Of a stretch of 64,000 nucleotides of DNA, positions 45,301-54,627 are shown in pieces. Both the position numbers and the translations under genes were made by a program. The stretch comes from Mycobacterium sp. IDR2000157661. GTDB taxonomy: Bacteria > Actinomycetota > Actinomycetes > Mycobacteriales > Mycobacteriaceae. Under the pieces are notes generated by a model that did no database searches, was not told where the DNA came from, and was given only the letters and a program-made list of their open reading frames with translations. Within the stretch, counting starts at the first letter, position 1. The number at the start of each line of letters is the position of its first letter. Location: contig NZ_CP081006.1 in the NCBI RefSeq assembly GCF_022317005.1, forward strand, positions 3,844,001 to 3,908,000. Direction: 5' to 3'.

Positions 45301-46591
45301 GTTCCTCTCGGGTGGGCCCGGCCGCGGGGTTCGGACGCCAGCCGCCCGCATAGATCTCGCGCGCCCGCGGTTCGGCGGGCGCCAGGCTGGCCGGGAGGGC
45401 GTCCATGGTGACGTATGGCGCGACGATGGCATGCAGCTGCGGGTCGGCCTCGGCGGCGGCGACGATGAGATCGGAGGGCAGGGGGCTGCCGAGGTCGATG
45501 TCGCCGCCCGACCAACGCCGCACGCGGTCGGTGTCGCAGGTCAGGTGGTCGGTGTACCACGGCTTGATGTGACGCTCGCACCACGCGTCGAATTCAGTCG
45601 TGAGCGTGTGTAGATCAGCGGCATCGTGGTCGATCATCGCGATCAGTTCGCGAGCCTGCCCGAAGGCCAGCGACACTCCCCGCCCCGCCAGCGGTGTGGT
45701 GGTGCACACCGCGTCGCCCACCGAGACGAGGCCGGTGAGCACGGGCGCACCGGCGTCGTCGAGTTGGCCGCGATAGCTGTTGTACAACCGTCCCGCCGGT
45801 AGCACCGCGGCGATCGGCCGCGACCGGCGCGGGTCGACCCAGTCCGATATCCCCGGGACGGCGCGGACCGCGGCGTCGAACACGGCGTCGTGACGCAGTC
45901 GGTGCAGGCGGTCGTCGGTTCCGCTGTGTATCACGGTGACCGTGAACGTGCGGTTGTCGTGGATGAACACCACTGCGCCGTAGCCGCCGAGACTGAGCGA
46001 CAGCCCGACCACGGAGTTCGTCGGGCCGAAAGCGGCGGCTGACCGCAACCGGTACTGCCGGCCGGCGTAGGTGGCGCCGCAGTCGACCCGTTCTCCGCGC
46101 CCACGCACCGCGGTTCCGAAACGGCCTGCGCGCCCGGACGCGTCGATGACCAGATCGGCCTCGAGCACCGCGCTGCCGATGCGGACACCGGTGGCCCGCC
46201 CGTGCGCGGCGACGACCTCGTCGGCGTGGGCGGTGACCAGGTGCACGCCCGGCTGCCCGGCCGCGCATCGGCGCAGCGCCTGCTCGAACACGCTGCGGCG
46301 GCACCGCAGCCCGGCCGGGCGTGTGGGCTCCCCGGGGGCCATCACCACCTCGGCGCCCGAGGTCACCAAAGCGTGGAGCGCATCGGGCAGTTCGGCCGCA
46401 AGGGCGTCGACCACATGGCCGCGGAAGCTGTGCGCGTGCTCGAACTGCATCACACCTCTGCGCCGCCACTCTCCTCGCGAGGGTGGTCCAGGGTCGCGGT
46501 CCACAAGCGTGACCTTGCGGCCGCGACGTGCCAGCGCCACGGCAGTGAAGACACCGGTCGGTCCCGCGCCGACGACAACGGTTCTCATCAT
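45263..46591 (-). CDS. FAD-dependent oxidoreductase, geranylgeranyl-reductase-like
   Basis: This 442-residue flavoprotein has an N-terminal GAGPTG FAD loop (about 7-12 after MMRTVVV), the RCRRSVFEQAL segment, a DASGRAGRFG motif and the GD motif SVGDAVCTT with PLAGRGVSLAFGQA. It resembles UbiH/geranylgeranyl reductase-type enzymes. The ATG at 46591 or 46588 is just upstream of the first strand. It is divergent from a TetR gene, which probably represses it, and overlaps the end of CYP124. Substrate unknown. Confidence 0.8.
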   Translation of the reverse strand: MMRTVVVGAGPTGVFTAVALARRGRKVTLVDRDPGPPSRGEWRRRGVMQFEHAHSFRGHVVDALAAELPDALHALVTSGAEVVMAPGEPTRPAGLRCRRSVFEQALRRCAAGQPGVHLVTAHADEVVAAHGRATGVRIGSAVLEADLVIDASGRAGRFGTAVRGRGERVDCGATYAGRQYRLRSAAAFGPTNSVVGLSLSLGGYGAVVFIHDNRTFTVTVIHSGTDDRLHRLRHDAVFDAAVRAVPGISDWVDPRRSRPIAAVLPAGRLYNSYRGQLDDAGAPVLTGLVSVGDAVCTTTPLAGRGVSLAFGQARELIAMIDHDAADLHTLTTEFDAWCERHIKPWYTDHLTCDTDRVRRWSGGDIDLGSPLPSDLIVAAAEADPQLHAIVAPYVTMDALPASLAPAEPRAREIYAGGWRPNPAAGPTREELSALVSRTPAAA

Positions 46592-46610
46592 GCTCCAATT
46601 GAGGTAACGT

Positions 46611-46629
46611 GTAGTGTAATGAATACTAC
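46611..46629. promoter_or_regulatory. TetR operator between FAD reductase and TetR genes
   Basis: GTAGTGT and ATACTAC (46611-46629) form an inverted repeat with one mismatch around AATGA. It lies 14 bases before the TetR ATG at 46644 and 19 bases from the divergent reductase ATG at 46591, so one site could control both genes. Confidence 0.6.
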
Positions 46630-46643
46630 GAGAGTCACTTAGA

Positions 46644-47288
46644 ATGTCGGGTGTTGTCAAGCGTGGCTACCGCTCCGACCTCAGGGCCCAGCAGGCACGC
46701 CAAACGCAGCGGAGGGTCATCGCCGCGGCCGCGCGATTGTTCGTCGAGCGTGGGTTCGCCGCGACAACCGTCGATGCCGTCGCCGACGCGGCCGGCGTCA
46801 GCCGCAAGACCGTGTTCACCGCGGCCGGCGGCAAGCCGGAGCTGCTGAAGACGGCGCTGGACTGGGCGGTGGCCGGCGATGACGAGCCACGTGCCCTCAT
46901 CGAGCGCGAAGCGGTCCGACAACTGCTCGAGCACACCGAACCCGAAGCGCTGCTGGCCGGATGGGTCCGCCTGGTCGTCGACATCGATGTCAGGGTCGGG
47001 CCGCTGGTCAGGGTCCTGGAGGTCGCGGCTGACACCGACGCGCAGGCCGCGGAGCTTGTCGAGCAGATGTGCGGCCAACGCCTTGCCGGCGCCCGGACCG
47101 TGGTTCGGCGCCTAGCCGAACTCGACGCGCTGCGTCCTGGCCTCAACCGGAGGGAAGCGGTCGACATCACATGGTTGGCCACCGACGCGGTGCTCTACGA
47201 CCGACTGGTCGGCGCGCGCGGCTGGTCGCGCAGCCGGTTCGAGAACTGGCTGGCGGCCGCGTTGCGAATCCAGCTCCTCGGCCCTTGA
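46644..47288 (+). CDS. TetR-family repressor
   Basis: This 214-residue TetR regulator has a long N-terminal helix, an HTH (about 20-66, AGVSRKTVFTAAGGK recognition segment) and a helical ligand domain. The ATG at 46644 follows the operator closely. The Rv2629-like gene begins 47 bases after it. The divergent FAD reductase is its most likely target. The ligand is unknown. Confidence 0.85.
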   Translation: MSGVVKRGYRSDLRAQQARQTQRRVIAAAARLFVERGFAATTVDAVADAAGVSRKTVFTAAGGKPELLKTALDWAVAGDDEPRALIEREAVRQLLEHTEPEALLAGWVRLVVDIDVRVGPLVRVLEVAADTDAQAAELVEQMCGQRLAGARTVVRRLAELDALRPGLNRREAVDITWLATDAVLYDRLVGARGWSRSRFENWLAAALRIQLLGP

Positions 47289-47335
47289 GCCGAGCCGTTC
47301 GTTTGCCCGGCCATCGGGCGGGCAACCCGTACCGC

Positions 47336-48433
47336 ATGCATTCCGAACACTTCCGCACGCTGTTGACCTCGAACGGGCCCTACGCATCGGTGTACTTCGA
47401 AGACTCGCACAACACCGAGGACGCCGCGGCCCTGCTGGAATTGAGGTGGCGGTCGCTGCGCGAACAACTCGAGGAGCAGGGCGCCGATCCCGCCGTCACG
47501 GAGAGCATCGAGCAGGCTGTCGTAGGCGCCCGCCCCGCGGTGGGCCGCAGCGGCCGTGCCGTGGTCGCCAGTTCCGACGGGATCCTTGTCGACGAGCATC
47601 TGATCCGGCCCGCGGGCCCGGAGGTGCGGGTTTCGCCGCTGCCCTATCTCGTGCCCATCATCGAACACGGGGTGGGCCGCCCGACCTACGCGGTCGTGAT
47701 CGTCGACCATGCGGGTGGTGACCTCACGCTGTACCGGGACGGGACCGCCGTCTCCGACACCGTCGATGGCACCGCCTACCCCGTGCACAAGGCCGCCGGA
47801 GCGGAGACTCCGGGCTGGGGGGACCCGCAGGGCACCGCCGAAGGTGCCCGGCAGCGCAACGTCCGCGCGGTGGCAAGCCAGCTCACCACGCTCTTCGACG
47901 ACGCCTCCCCCGAGGTCGTGTTCGTCGTCGGCGAGGTGCGCTCGCGCGCGGACCTGCTGGCCGAATTGCCCGAGCGGGTGACCGAGCGGGTGGTGGAAGT
48001 GAAGGTGGGGGCGCGAAACAGCGGCTTCGAGGACGACGACCTGCGCCACGAGATCGACCAGGAGTTCCAGCGGCGCCGGGTCGCGGCCATCGACGACGCG
48101 GCGCAACGCTTCACCGCCGCACTCGGCCGCGGTGAGGGCCTGGCCGCCGAGGGGCTGGACGGCGTGACCGCCGCGCTGCGCGCCGGAGCGGTGGAGACGC
48201 TGATCATCGGTGATGTCGGAGACGCGACTGTCGTTGCCGGCGAAGACCTCTCGACGATTGCGCCCAATCCCAACGTGCTGTCCGAGTTGGGCGCCGCACC
48301 GGCGCAGACCCTGCGGGCCGATGAGGCGCTGCCGATGGTGGCGATCTCCACCGGTGCCGAGTTGATCCGCACCGACGAGCGCATCGAACCCGCCGACGGT
48401 GTGGCGGCGATACTGCGGTACGCGCTGCGCTGA
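47336..48433 (+). CDS. Rv2629-like eRF1/Vms1-related (baeRF) protein
   Basis: This 365-residue protein begins MHSEHFRTLLTS and resembles M. tuberculosis Rv2629, a member of the bacterial release-factor-like (Vms1/eRF1) group. The central eRF1-like domain contains AVVIVDHAGGDLTLYRDG and VFVVGEVRSRADLLAELPE, and the C-terminal L7Ae-like domain has LIIGDVGDATVVAGEDL. Rv2629 belongs to the dormancy regulon; no DosR box was identified here. A role in ribosome rescue is suggested by the fold but not shown. The ATG at 47336 is assumed. Confidence 0.75.
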   Translation: MHSEHFRTLLTSNGPYASVYFEDSHNTEDAAALLELRWRSLREQLEEQGADPAVTESIEQAVVGARPAVGRSGRAVVASSDGILVDEHLIRPAGPEVRVSPLPYLVPIIEHGVGRPTYAVVIVDHAGGDLTLYRDGTAVSDTVDGTAYPVHKAAGAETPGWGDPQGTAEGARQRNVRAVASQLTTLFDDASPEVVFVVGEVRSRADLLAELPERVTERVVEVKVGARNSGFEDDDLRHEIDQEFQRRRVAAIDDAAQRFTAALGRGEGLAAEGLDGVTAALRAGAVETLIIGDVGDATVVAGEDLSTIAPNPNVLSELGAAPAQTLRADEALPMVAISTGAELIRTDERIEPADGVAAILRYALR

Positions 48434-48457
48434 GCAGAGCCTTCGGCTGACAGCCGG

Positions 48458-49156
48458 CTAGCGGGCACCCACGATGTTGGCCAGAGCCGCGATCGGCGTG
48501 TCGTCGAGGTGCTGACACAGATCCAGCGAGTTCTCGAAAACCCGCTGCGCACCCGCTTTTTCGAGCTCACCGCGGGACACCCCGCCGCTGAGGACACCGA
48601 TGCTCTTGACGCCTGCGCGGTTGCACGCCTCGACGTCCCAGACGGTGTCGCCGACGAACACGGCGTGCTGCGCGCTGACCTTCGCGCGGTCCAGTGCGAC
48701 CTTGACGATGTCGGGCCGCGGCTTGGCCGTGTCGACGTCCTCCGACGACGTGACGGCCGCGACCAGGTCGTCGCAGTCGAGCACCTGGCGCAGGATCTGC
48801 AGTTCGTCTTCGGGGGCCGAGGTCGCGAGCACCACCTGGACCTGCAGCTTGTACACGGCCTCCACCAGCCCGCGCGCGCCCGGCAGCGGCTTGAGCATCG
48901 GCGCGAGTTCGCGGTAGTAGCGCGAGTGCAGATCCTTGGCCAGCGAGCGCGTTTCTTCGTCGCCGTCGGCGGCCAGCGTGTTGACCAGAGTGGTGCCGTC
49001 CATGCCGATCGAGCGATGGATGCGCCAGGCCTCCACCGGCACCCCGGCTTCTTCGAAGGCCCGATGCCAGGCATGCACGTGCAGGTAGTTCGAGTCGACG
49101 AGGGTGCCGTCGACGTCGAACAACACGGCCGAGGTGGTGCTGGTCTTACCCGTCAC
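48458..49156 (-). CDS. HAD-superfamily phosphatase, beta-phosphoglucomutase/phosphoglycolate type
   Basis: This 232-residue HAD hydrolase has the nucleophile motif FDVDGTLVDSN (about 12-22), the Thr/Ser motif ATSAPEDE, Lys in TAKPRPD and the acidic motif FVGDTVWDVEA. The cap type suggests phosphoglycolate phosphatase or beta-phosphoglucomutase relatives. The GTG at 49156 lies within the end of the upstream coiled-coil gene (11-base overlap), so they are co-translated. Substrate unknown. Confidence 0.8.
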   Translation of the reverse strand: MTGKTSTTSAVLFDVDGTLVDSNYLHVHAWHRAFEEAGVPVEAWRIHRSIGMDGTTLVNTLAADGDEETRSLAKDLHSRYYRELAPMLKPLPGARGLVEAVYKLQVQVVLATSAPEDELQILRQVLDCDDLVAAVTSSEDVDTAKPRPDIVKVALDRAKVSAQHAVFVGDTVWDVEACNRAGVKSIGVLSGGVSRGELEKAGAQRVFENSLDLCQHLDDTPIAALANIVGAR

Positions 49157-49586
49157 GGCGCTGATGCTCGCCCGATCGGGGCTGCTCGGGGCGGGTCTCG
49201 TGCGGGTGCACGTCGGCCTCGGCGGCCGGGTCGGAGGCACCGGACCTGGGATCAAGCGCGTCGGCGCGGGCGCGCTGCTCGTCGAGTTCATCGCGCTTGG
49301 TGTTCACCGAATCGCGGTGGGTGCGCGCAGCGTCCTGGAGCCGGTCGGCTTCGGCCGCCTTGGCCTCCGCTTCGGCCTGCGCGGCGCGGGCGCGTGCCTC
49401 GGTCTCCTGGGCGACGGACTCCCGCTTGGCGAGGTGCGGCGCCTTCTGGTCGACTTCTGCGCGCAGCCGGTCGGCCTCCACCCGGCGACGCTTGGTGCGC
49501 GCCCGACGGGCCAGGAACGCCACTAGCGCGATGATCGCGATCACCACCACCGCGACGATGATCCACACGACGATGTTGTTATCCAT
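49146..49586 (-). CDS. Membrane-anchored coiled-coil protein
   Basis: This 146-residue protein has an N-terminal membrane helix (about 5-25) followed by a long charged heptad-like coiled coil (about 30-115) and a polar tail. The ATG at 49586 is clear. It is translationally coupled to the HAD phosphatase gene. Similar anchored coiled-coil proteins are common in actinobacteria, with no defined role. Confidence 0.7.
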   Translation of the reverse strand: MDNNIVVWIIVAVVVIAIIALVAFLARRARTKRRRVEADRLRAEVDQKAPHLAKRESVAQETEARARAAQAEAEAKAAEADRLQDAARTHRDSVNTKRDELDEQRARADALDPRSGASDPAAEADVHPHETRPEQPRSGEHQRRDG

Positions 49587-49690
49587 GTCGGCTCCTCGGG
49601 TCGATTCGACAGACCCGCAGCACTGACGAGTCCGTTAGTTAGGCGGATTTCCCGAAGGCCGACCGGCCTAAACGAAGGCGTCGGGCCGTG

Positions 49691-50089
49691 CTAGGGCGTT
49701 GCGGTCACCGGTCCGGTGGGCGCACACACCGATTCGGGCGGGTTGCCCGTCGACGCGCAGCCTCTGCCGGTCGCGATGTACGTGGCGCCCGGCTGGAACG
49801 GCGACAGGTACACCTGGGCCGGCAGCGTGCCGTTCCCCTGAGCGCACTTGCCCGGACCCGAGCCGCCCTCCAGTTGCACGCAGGCGACCGTGGAGAAGGG
49901 GTTGGCGTCGTCGCAGGCGGCCGGCGACATGGTCACGGTCACCATCTGGGTGCCCGAGACCGACACCACGTGCGGTGGGGACATCGAGTACGTGCACCCC
50001 CGGGCGGCCGGTTCGGCGCCGGCGACCACGGTGGCCGAAGCGCACGCCAGCGCGGCGGCTGCGGCCCCGATCGCCAGCGACCTGATCAT
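49691..50089 (-). CDS. Secreted cysteine-containing protein
   Basis: This 132-residue exported protein has a signal peptide (about 1-25, MIRSLAIGAAAAALACASA). Six cysteines in the mature part (in RGCTY, PAACDD, VACVQ, GKCAQ, RGCAS and VCAP) suggest three disulfides. No lipobox cysteine is at the cleavage site. No family was recognised. Function unknown. Confidence 0.65.
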   Translation of the reverse strand: MIRSLAIGAAAAALACASATVVAGAEPAARGCTYSMSPPHVVSVSGTQMVTVTMSPAACDDANPFSTVACVQLEGGSGPGKCAQGNGTLPAQVYLSPFQPGATYIATGRGCASTGNPPESVCAPTGPVTATP

Positions 50090-50143
50090 GACGGCGATGG
50101 TAGTCAGTCGAAACGCCGAACACAGCCGGATTCGGCGGGACGG

Positions 50144-51250
50144 CTACCGGGCGCCGAGAGCGCGCAGCATGCCTGCGGCGGCCCGCGGCCAGGTGAACTG
50201 CTCGGCTCTGCGGCGGGCGTCGGTGCGTCGCTCGGGCTCAGGACGGCTGATGACCGAGGTGACGGCGCGCGCGATGGCGTCGGGATCGTTGTCGGCGGCC
50301 GCCCCGCTCTCCGCGGTGAGGATCTCGGCGAGCGCCGAGGTACGCGAGACGACTGCAGGCGTTCCGCAGGCCAACGCCTCCAGGGCGGCGAGCCCGAACG
50401 TCTCGTGCGGTCCCGGCGCCAGCGCCACGTCGGCGGACGCCAGGATCGTGGCGACGGTGTCACGGCATCCGATAAAACCGGTGAAGTCGACGGGCAGACC
50501 CGCGGCCTGGCGCTGCAGCCGGGCCCGCAACGGCCCCTCCCCGACGACGACCAGTCGAGCATCGACGCCCGAATCACGCAGCGAGGCAACGGTATCGATG
50601 CTGCGATGAGCGTGCTTCTCCACCGAGAGGCGACCGCAGTGCACGAGCAGCGTCTGCTCAGGACGGGCCCATCGCTGCCGGACCGTCGCCGAGCGGCGGC
50701 GGGGATGGAACTGGTCGAGGTCGACACCGAGCGGCACCGTGAGCACGTTGGTGGCGTCGATGCGGTCGAACTCCTCGCGGGCGAACGCGGTCGTGCACAC
50801 CACGGCGTCGTAGCTCGCGGCGGTCCGCCGGTTGGCGACGTCGGCCACCGCACGTGCCGCCCTGCCGGGAAGCACCTGGCCGACGAGGCGGTCGAGGCGT
50901 TCGTGGGAGATCATCATCGTGGCGACGCCTCGGCGCCGTCCCCAGGCGCCCAGCGAGCGCAGCGTCAACCGGTCGGATACCTCCAACGCGTCCGGCGAGA
51001 GCTGTTCGAGCAGCCCGGTGACGGGTCCGGGAAGCACCGCGCGGTAGCCGCCGGCGCCTGGGATCAGCCACGCAGGCAATGAGATCCGGACAACTCCCGA
51101 CGCAAGCTGACGCCATTCCGATTGCCTGCCGGGTACCACGAGGAACACTTCGTGGCCCCGGGCGCAGTACTCCGCGCCTAGGCGGTCGACCGCCGTGCGC
51201 AGACCGCCGGATCGCGGGCCGTAGAAGTTCGCCACCTGCACAACGCGCAT
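50144..51250 (-). CDS. GT4-family glycosyltransferase
   Basis: This 368-residue GT-B glycosyltransferase has the N-terminal ANFYGPRSGGLR segment (about 7-18), an acceptor domain, and a donor domain with LVVVGEGPLR and the GT4 signature PGPHETFGLAALEALACGTP (E-x7-E pair). No membrane helix is present. GT4 enzymes in mycobacteria include mannosyltransferases for phosphoinositol mannosides and lipoglycans; which one this is cannot be told. The ATG at 51250 is the start. It stands alone. Confidence 0.85.
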   Translation of the reverse strand: MRVVQVANFYGPRSGGLRTAVDRLGAEYCARGHEVFLVVPGRQSEWRQLASGVVRISLPAWLIPGAGGYRAVLPGPVTGLLEQLSPDALEVSDRLTLRSLGAWGRRRGVATMMISHERLDRLVGQVLPGRAARAVADVANRRTAASYDAVVCTTAFAREEFDRIDATNVLTVPLGVDLDQFHPRRRSATVRQRWARPEQTLLVHCGRLSVEKHAHRSIDTVASLRDSGVDARLVVVGEGPLRARLQRQAAGLPVDFTGFIGCRDTVATILASADVALAPGPHETFGLAALEALACGTPAVVSRTSALAEILTAESGAAADNDPDAIARAVTSVISRPEPERRTDARRRAEQFTWPRAAAGMLRALGAR

Positions 51251-51327
51251 GGGGTGAATGTCGCCGCGGCGCGTGTGCGGTCAAGAACGCGAACCTGACC
51301 GGCAGTCGAACGCTGCGTTAACAACCG

Positions 51328-52239
51328 TCAGGCGACATGCCGGGTGAACCAGTTCTGGACGCGGTACCAGGCGTCGGTTGCGGCGGCGGCGTCGTAGCGC
51401 TCCCGGGTGTCGTTGAAGAACGCATGGTTGGCACCGGGTTCGGTGACGAGTTCGAACACCATCCCCGCCTGCTCGAGGGCCGCCCGCGCGATCGGTTCGG
51501 TGGCATTCACACGCTGGTCCTCAGCAGCGTAGATCCCAAGCACAGCAACGCTTTTCGAGTCGGTGAAGTCGGGATTGTCCGGAGTCGGCCCGTAGAACGG
51601 CACGGCGGCCGCCAGCCCCGGCGCGCCGGAGTCCAGCAGCCGCCACACATACCCGCCACCCATACAGAACCCCACGGCGGCGGTGCGCTTACCGGGCACC
51701 CGCCGCTGCAGTTCGGCGATGCCCGACATCAGATCGGCCACGCCGTCTTCCGGCGGGATCCTGCCCAGGGCCGCCGTCGCCTCGGCGGGATCCCCGAACC
51801 GGCCGGTGCCGCCCTGCCCCGACAGCAGGTCGATCGCCAACGCCGAGTAGCCGATGCCCGCGAACCGGCCCGCCACCGACCGGATGTGGTCGGTGAGGCC
51901 CTTGTTCTCGTGGATGACGATCACGCTGCCGAGGGTGTCCGCCGCCTCGGCCCACGCACCCTGCAACTCGCCGCGCGGGCCGGCCCAGGTCACCGGCGTC
52001 GTCGGCAGCTCCGTTTCGCTTCCCGGCGGCGGGGCGTCGTCGGTCGCCGCACCGCTGGCGGTCACGCTCGGCTCCCCCTCCGATTCGCTGTTCCGGCCGC
52101 ACGCGGTGAACAGGGCCGTGGCCGCCGCGGTGCCGACACCGAGCAGCGCCAGCCGACGCAGCGCTTCCCGGCGCGAGAGCAGGCCGTCGACGTGGTCGGT
52201 GGCGATTTCCTCGGCGATGTAGCGCTGCAAGGGGGTCAT
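51328..52239 (-). CDS. Tat-exported lipoprotein, dienelactone hydrolase family
   Basis: This 303-residue protein has a twin-arginine region (Arg23-Arg24 in SRREALRRLALLG), a hydrophobic stretch and a lipobox-like LFTAC with Cys47. The mature part is a dienelactone hydrolase with the Cys nucleophile GFCMGGGY, an Asp in YAAEDQRVN and His in ANHAFFND. The ATG at 52239 (MTPLQRY) is preferred; GTG or ATG further upstream would only lengthen the N-terminus. It is divergent from the SDR pseudogene. A cell-surface lactone or ester hydrolase is likely. Confidence 0.8.
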   Translation of the reverse strand: MTPLQRYIAEEIATDHVDGLLSRREALRRLALLGVGTAAATALFTACGRNSESEGEPSVTASGAATDDAPPPGSETELPTTPVTWAGPRGELQGAWAEAADTLGSVIVIHENKGLTDHIRSVAGRFAGIGYSALAIDLLSGQGGTGRFGDPAEATAALGRIPPEDGVADLMSGIAELQRRVPGKRTAAVGFCMGGGYVWRLLDSGAPGLAAAVPFYGPTPDNPDFTDSKSVAVLGIYAAEDQRVNATEPIARAALEQAGMVFELVTEPGANHAFFNDTRERYDAAAATDAWYRVQNWFTRHVA

Positions 52240-52257
52240 CTCCGCGAGTATGCCCCT

Positions 52258-52748
52258 ATGCACTGGACAGCGGACCCTGATGCCCTGCGCGGCCGTGTCG
52301 CCGTCGTCGCCGGGGCTTGACAGCCGAGTTGGTCAGCGCGCTCGGAGGCGGCGGCGTCGCCGTACCGGTCGATCATCTCGACATCGGCCAAGTCCGCGGC
52401 CTCGGGGACCGGCTGCGGGAGGAATTCGGGACCCTCGACATTCTCGTCAATGACATCTGGGGCGCGGAGATCCTGAAGGGGCCGCCACCGGCGTGGAATG
52501 GCCCGATCTGGGAGCACGACCTAGACGACGGGCTGTCCATGCGGTGTTCTACCACTTGGTCAGGACGGAAGTGAACCGACTCGCCTTCAGCCACGGCCAT
52601 GGAACTCGCGCGATTCGGAGCGACCTCTGTCGCCGTGACGCCGGGCGTGCAGGGTGGAACCAGCGGTCACTCACCTCGGCCGCTGGCCCGCGAGTACGGT
52701 TTCACCGATGTCGACGGCCGGATGCCCGACGGCTGGGGGGCCGAATAG
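52258..52748 (+). pseudogene. Decayed short-chain dehydrogenase
   Basis: Pieces of one SDR are left in several frames. MHWTADPDALRGRVAVVAGA at 52258 stops at 52318, exactly where the glycine-rich cofactor loop should follow. LVSALGGGGVAVPVDH and LDILVNDIWGAEILKG continue in another frame. VFYHLVRTEVNRLAFSHGH follows further on, then ELARFGATSVAVTPG, WNQRSLTS and AREYGFTDVDG near 52748. The Rossmann glycines and much of the middle are missing. This is a multi-deletion remnant, not a working gene. Confidence 0.75.
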
Positions 52749-52800
52749 CAGCAGGTCACCAAGGTACTAGACATTTTTGAAAATCTGTTCACGGTTGTCG

Positions 52801-52836
52801 TTGACACCGGTCAACCCGGCACTGTTCTATGGCGTG
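52801..52836 (+). promoter_or_regulatory. Leaderless promoter of D-aminoacylase-like gene
   Basis: TTGACA at 52801-52806 and TTCTAT at 52825-52830, 18 bases apart, precede the GTG at 52837 by six bases. An AT-rich patch with ATTTT-TG-AAAAT at 52773-52784 lies just upstream and may bind a regulator; it is unusual for this GC-rich DNA. Confidence 0.6.
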
Positions 52837-54627
52837 GTGAGCTACGACACGATCATCCGCGGCGGGCGCTGGTTCGACGGCACCGGAGCTCCGTCAGCGG
52901 TGCGCGACATCGGAATCCGCGACGGCCACATCATGACCATCGGCCTCGACGACCTCGACTCCACCGGATGCCCGCAGGTCATCGATGCCTCGGACAAATG
53001 GGTCCTGCCCGGCATGCTGGACATCCACACCCACTACGACGTCGAGGTGCTTGGTGGGCCCGCCCTCACGGAGTCGCTGCGTCACGGCGTCACGACCGTG
53101 ATGCTGGGATCGTGCTCGCTCTCGACAGTCCACGTGAACGGAACCGACGCGGGCGACATCTTCGGCCGGGTCGAGGCGATCCCCCGCGAGCACGTCATCG
53201 CCGCCGTGGACCAGAACAAGACCTGGACCGACTGCGAGGAGTACATCGCTGCCCTCGAAGCCCGGCCGCTCGGCCCCAACGTCGCGGCGTTCATCGGGCA
53301 TTCCGATATGCGGGCCGCGGTGATGGGTCTAGACCGGGCCACCCGCGCCGATGTGCGGCCCAGCAAGGCCGAACAGGCTCAGATGGAGCGCTGGCTGGCC
53401 GACGCGCTGACGGCGGGTTTTGTCGGGATGTCCTCCCAGCAACTACTTTTCGACAAGCTCGACGGTGACATATGCCGCTCGCGCACGCTGCCGTCGACCT
53501 ACGCAAAACCGCGTGAGCTGCGCCGGCTCAAGTCGCTGCTGCGCCGCGCGGGCCGGGTGCTGCAGTCCGGGCCCAACATAGAGAACCCGCTCAACCTGGC
53601 CTCCCAGCTCGTGCAGTCGTTGGGCATCGTGCGCAATCCGCTCAAGACCAGCCTGCTGTCGGCCGCCGACGTGAAGTCGAATCCGTACAGCATCCACGCA
53701 CTGGGACCGGCCGCCCGGTTCGTCAACCGCCTCGGCGGCGACTTCCGGTGGCAACACCTGCCGGTGCCCTTCCAGGTCTACGCCGACGGCATCGACCTGG
53801 TGGTGTTCGAGGAATTCGGTGCGGGAGCGGCGGCGTTGCATCTGCGCGACGAGGTGGAGCGCAATGCGCTGATGCGCGAGGAGGCGTACCGGCGCCGCTT
53901 CCGCAAGGAGTACGAGAGCAAGCTCGGAATCCGGGTCTGGCAGCGTGACTTCTTCGACGCCGAGATCGTCGCGTGCCCCGACCCCGCGGTCATCGGAAAG
54001 TCGTTCGGTGTGGTCGGAGCCGAGCGCGGCGGACTGCATCCCGTCGACGCTTTCCTGGATCTGGTGCTCGAGCACGGCAGGGCGCTGCGCTGGCGCACCA
54101 CGATCTCCAACCATCGACCCGAGGTGCTCAGAAAGCTCGCCCGCGACAACGGTATTCAGATGGGCTTTTCCGACGCGGGCGCGCACCTGCGCAACATGGC
54201 GTTCTACAACATGGGGCTGCGCTTCCTGCGTCACGTGCGCGACGCCGAGCAAGCCGGTGAGCCGTTCATGACGGTCGAGCAGGCGGTGCACCGACTCACC
54301 GGAGAGCTCGCGGACTTCTACCGCATCGACGCCGGTCACCTGCGCATCGGGGACCGCGCCGACATCGTCGTGGTCGATCCAGCCCGACTCGACGACTCGC
54401 TGGACGCCTACGCCGAGGAACCGGTGGCCCAGTACGGCGGGCTGTCGCGCATGGTCAACCGCAACGACGACACCGTGACCGCGGTCTTCGTCGGTGGCCG
54501 TGCGGTGTTCGTCGACGGCAGGCCAACGGACCTGGTGGGCCGCCGGCGTACCGGGCGGTTCCTGCGTGCGGCGCACAAGGCGCCCGCGCTGTCTCGACAG
54601 GAAGGCGAACTAGCCAGTGTCAGTTGA
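52837..54627 (+). CDS. N-acyl-D-amino-acid deacylase-like amidohydrolase
   Basis: This 596-residue metal-dependent amidohydrolase of the D-aminoacylase group would cleave an N-acyl or cyclic amide. The metal motif DIHTHYD has His64 and His66 (HxH), followed by HSD around 175 and the late DAGAHLRNM segment with the catalytic Asp. The C-terminal GRAVFVDGRPT is family-typical. The GTG at 52837 is fixed by the leaderless promoter. It overlaps the SnoaL-like gene by 11 bases, suggesting a two-step pathway. Substrate unknown. Confidence 0.8.
   Translation: MSYDTIIRGGRWFDGTGAPSAVRDIGIRDGHIMTIGLDDLDSTGCPQVIDASDKWVLPGMLDIHTHYDVEVLGGPALTESLRHGVTTVMLGSCSLSTVHVNGTDAGDIFGRVEAIPREHVIAAVDQNKTWTDCEEYIAALEARPLGPNVAAFIGHSDMRAAVMGLDRATRADVRPSKAEQAQMERWLADALTAGFVGMSSQQLLFDKLDGDICRSRTLPSTYAKPRELRRLKSLLRRAGRVLQSGPNIENPLNLASQLVQSLGIVRNPLKTSLLSAADVKSNPYSIHALGPAARFVNRLGGDFRWQHLPVPFQVYADGIDLVVFEEFGAGAAALHLRDEVERNALMREEAYRRRFRKEYESKLGIRVWQRDFFDAEIVACPDPAVIGKSFGVVGAERGGLHPVDAFLDLVLEHGRALRWRTTISNHRPEVLRKLARDNGIQMGFSDAGAHLRNMAFYNMGLRFLRHVRDAEQAGEPFMTVEQAVHRLTGELADFYRIDAGHLRIGDRADIVVVDPARLDDSLDAYAEEPVAQYGGLSRMVNRNDDTVTAVFVGGRAVFVDGRPTDLVGRRRTGRFLRAAHKAPALSRQEGELASVS

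Noticed and set aside
47776..49074. Minus-strand frame opposite the Rv2629-like gene
   Set aside because: Arg/Ser-rich shadow frame with no domain.
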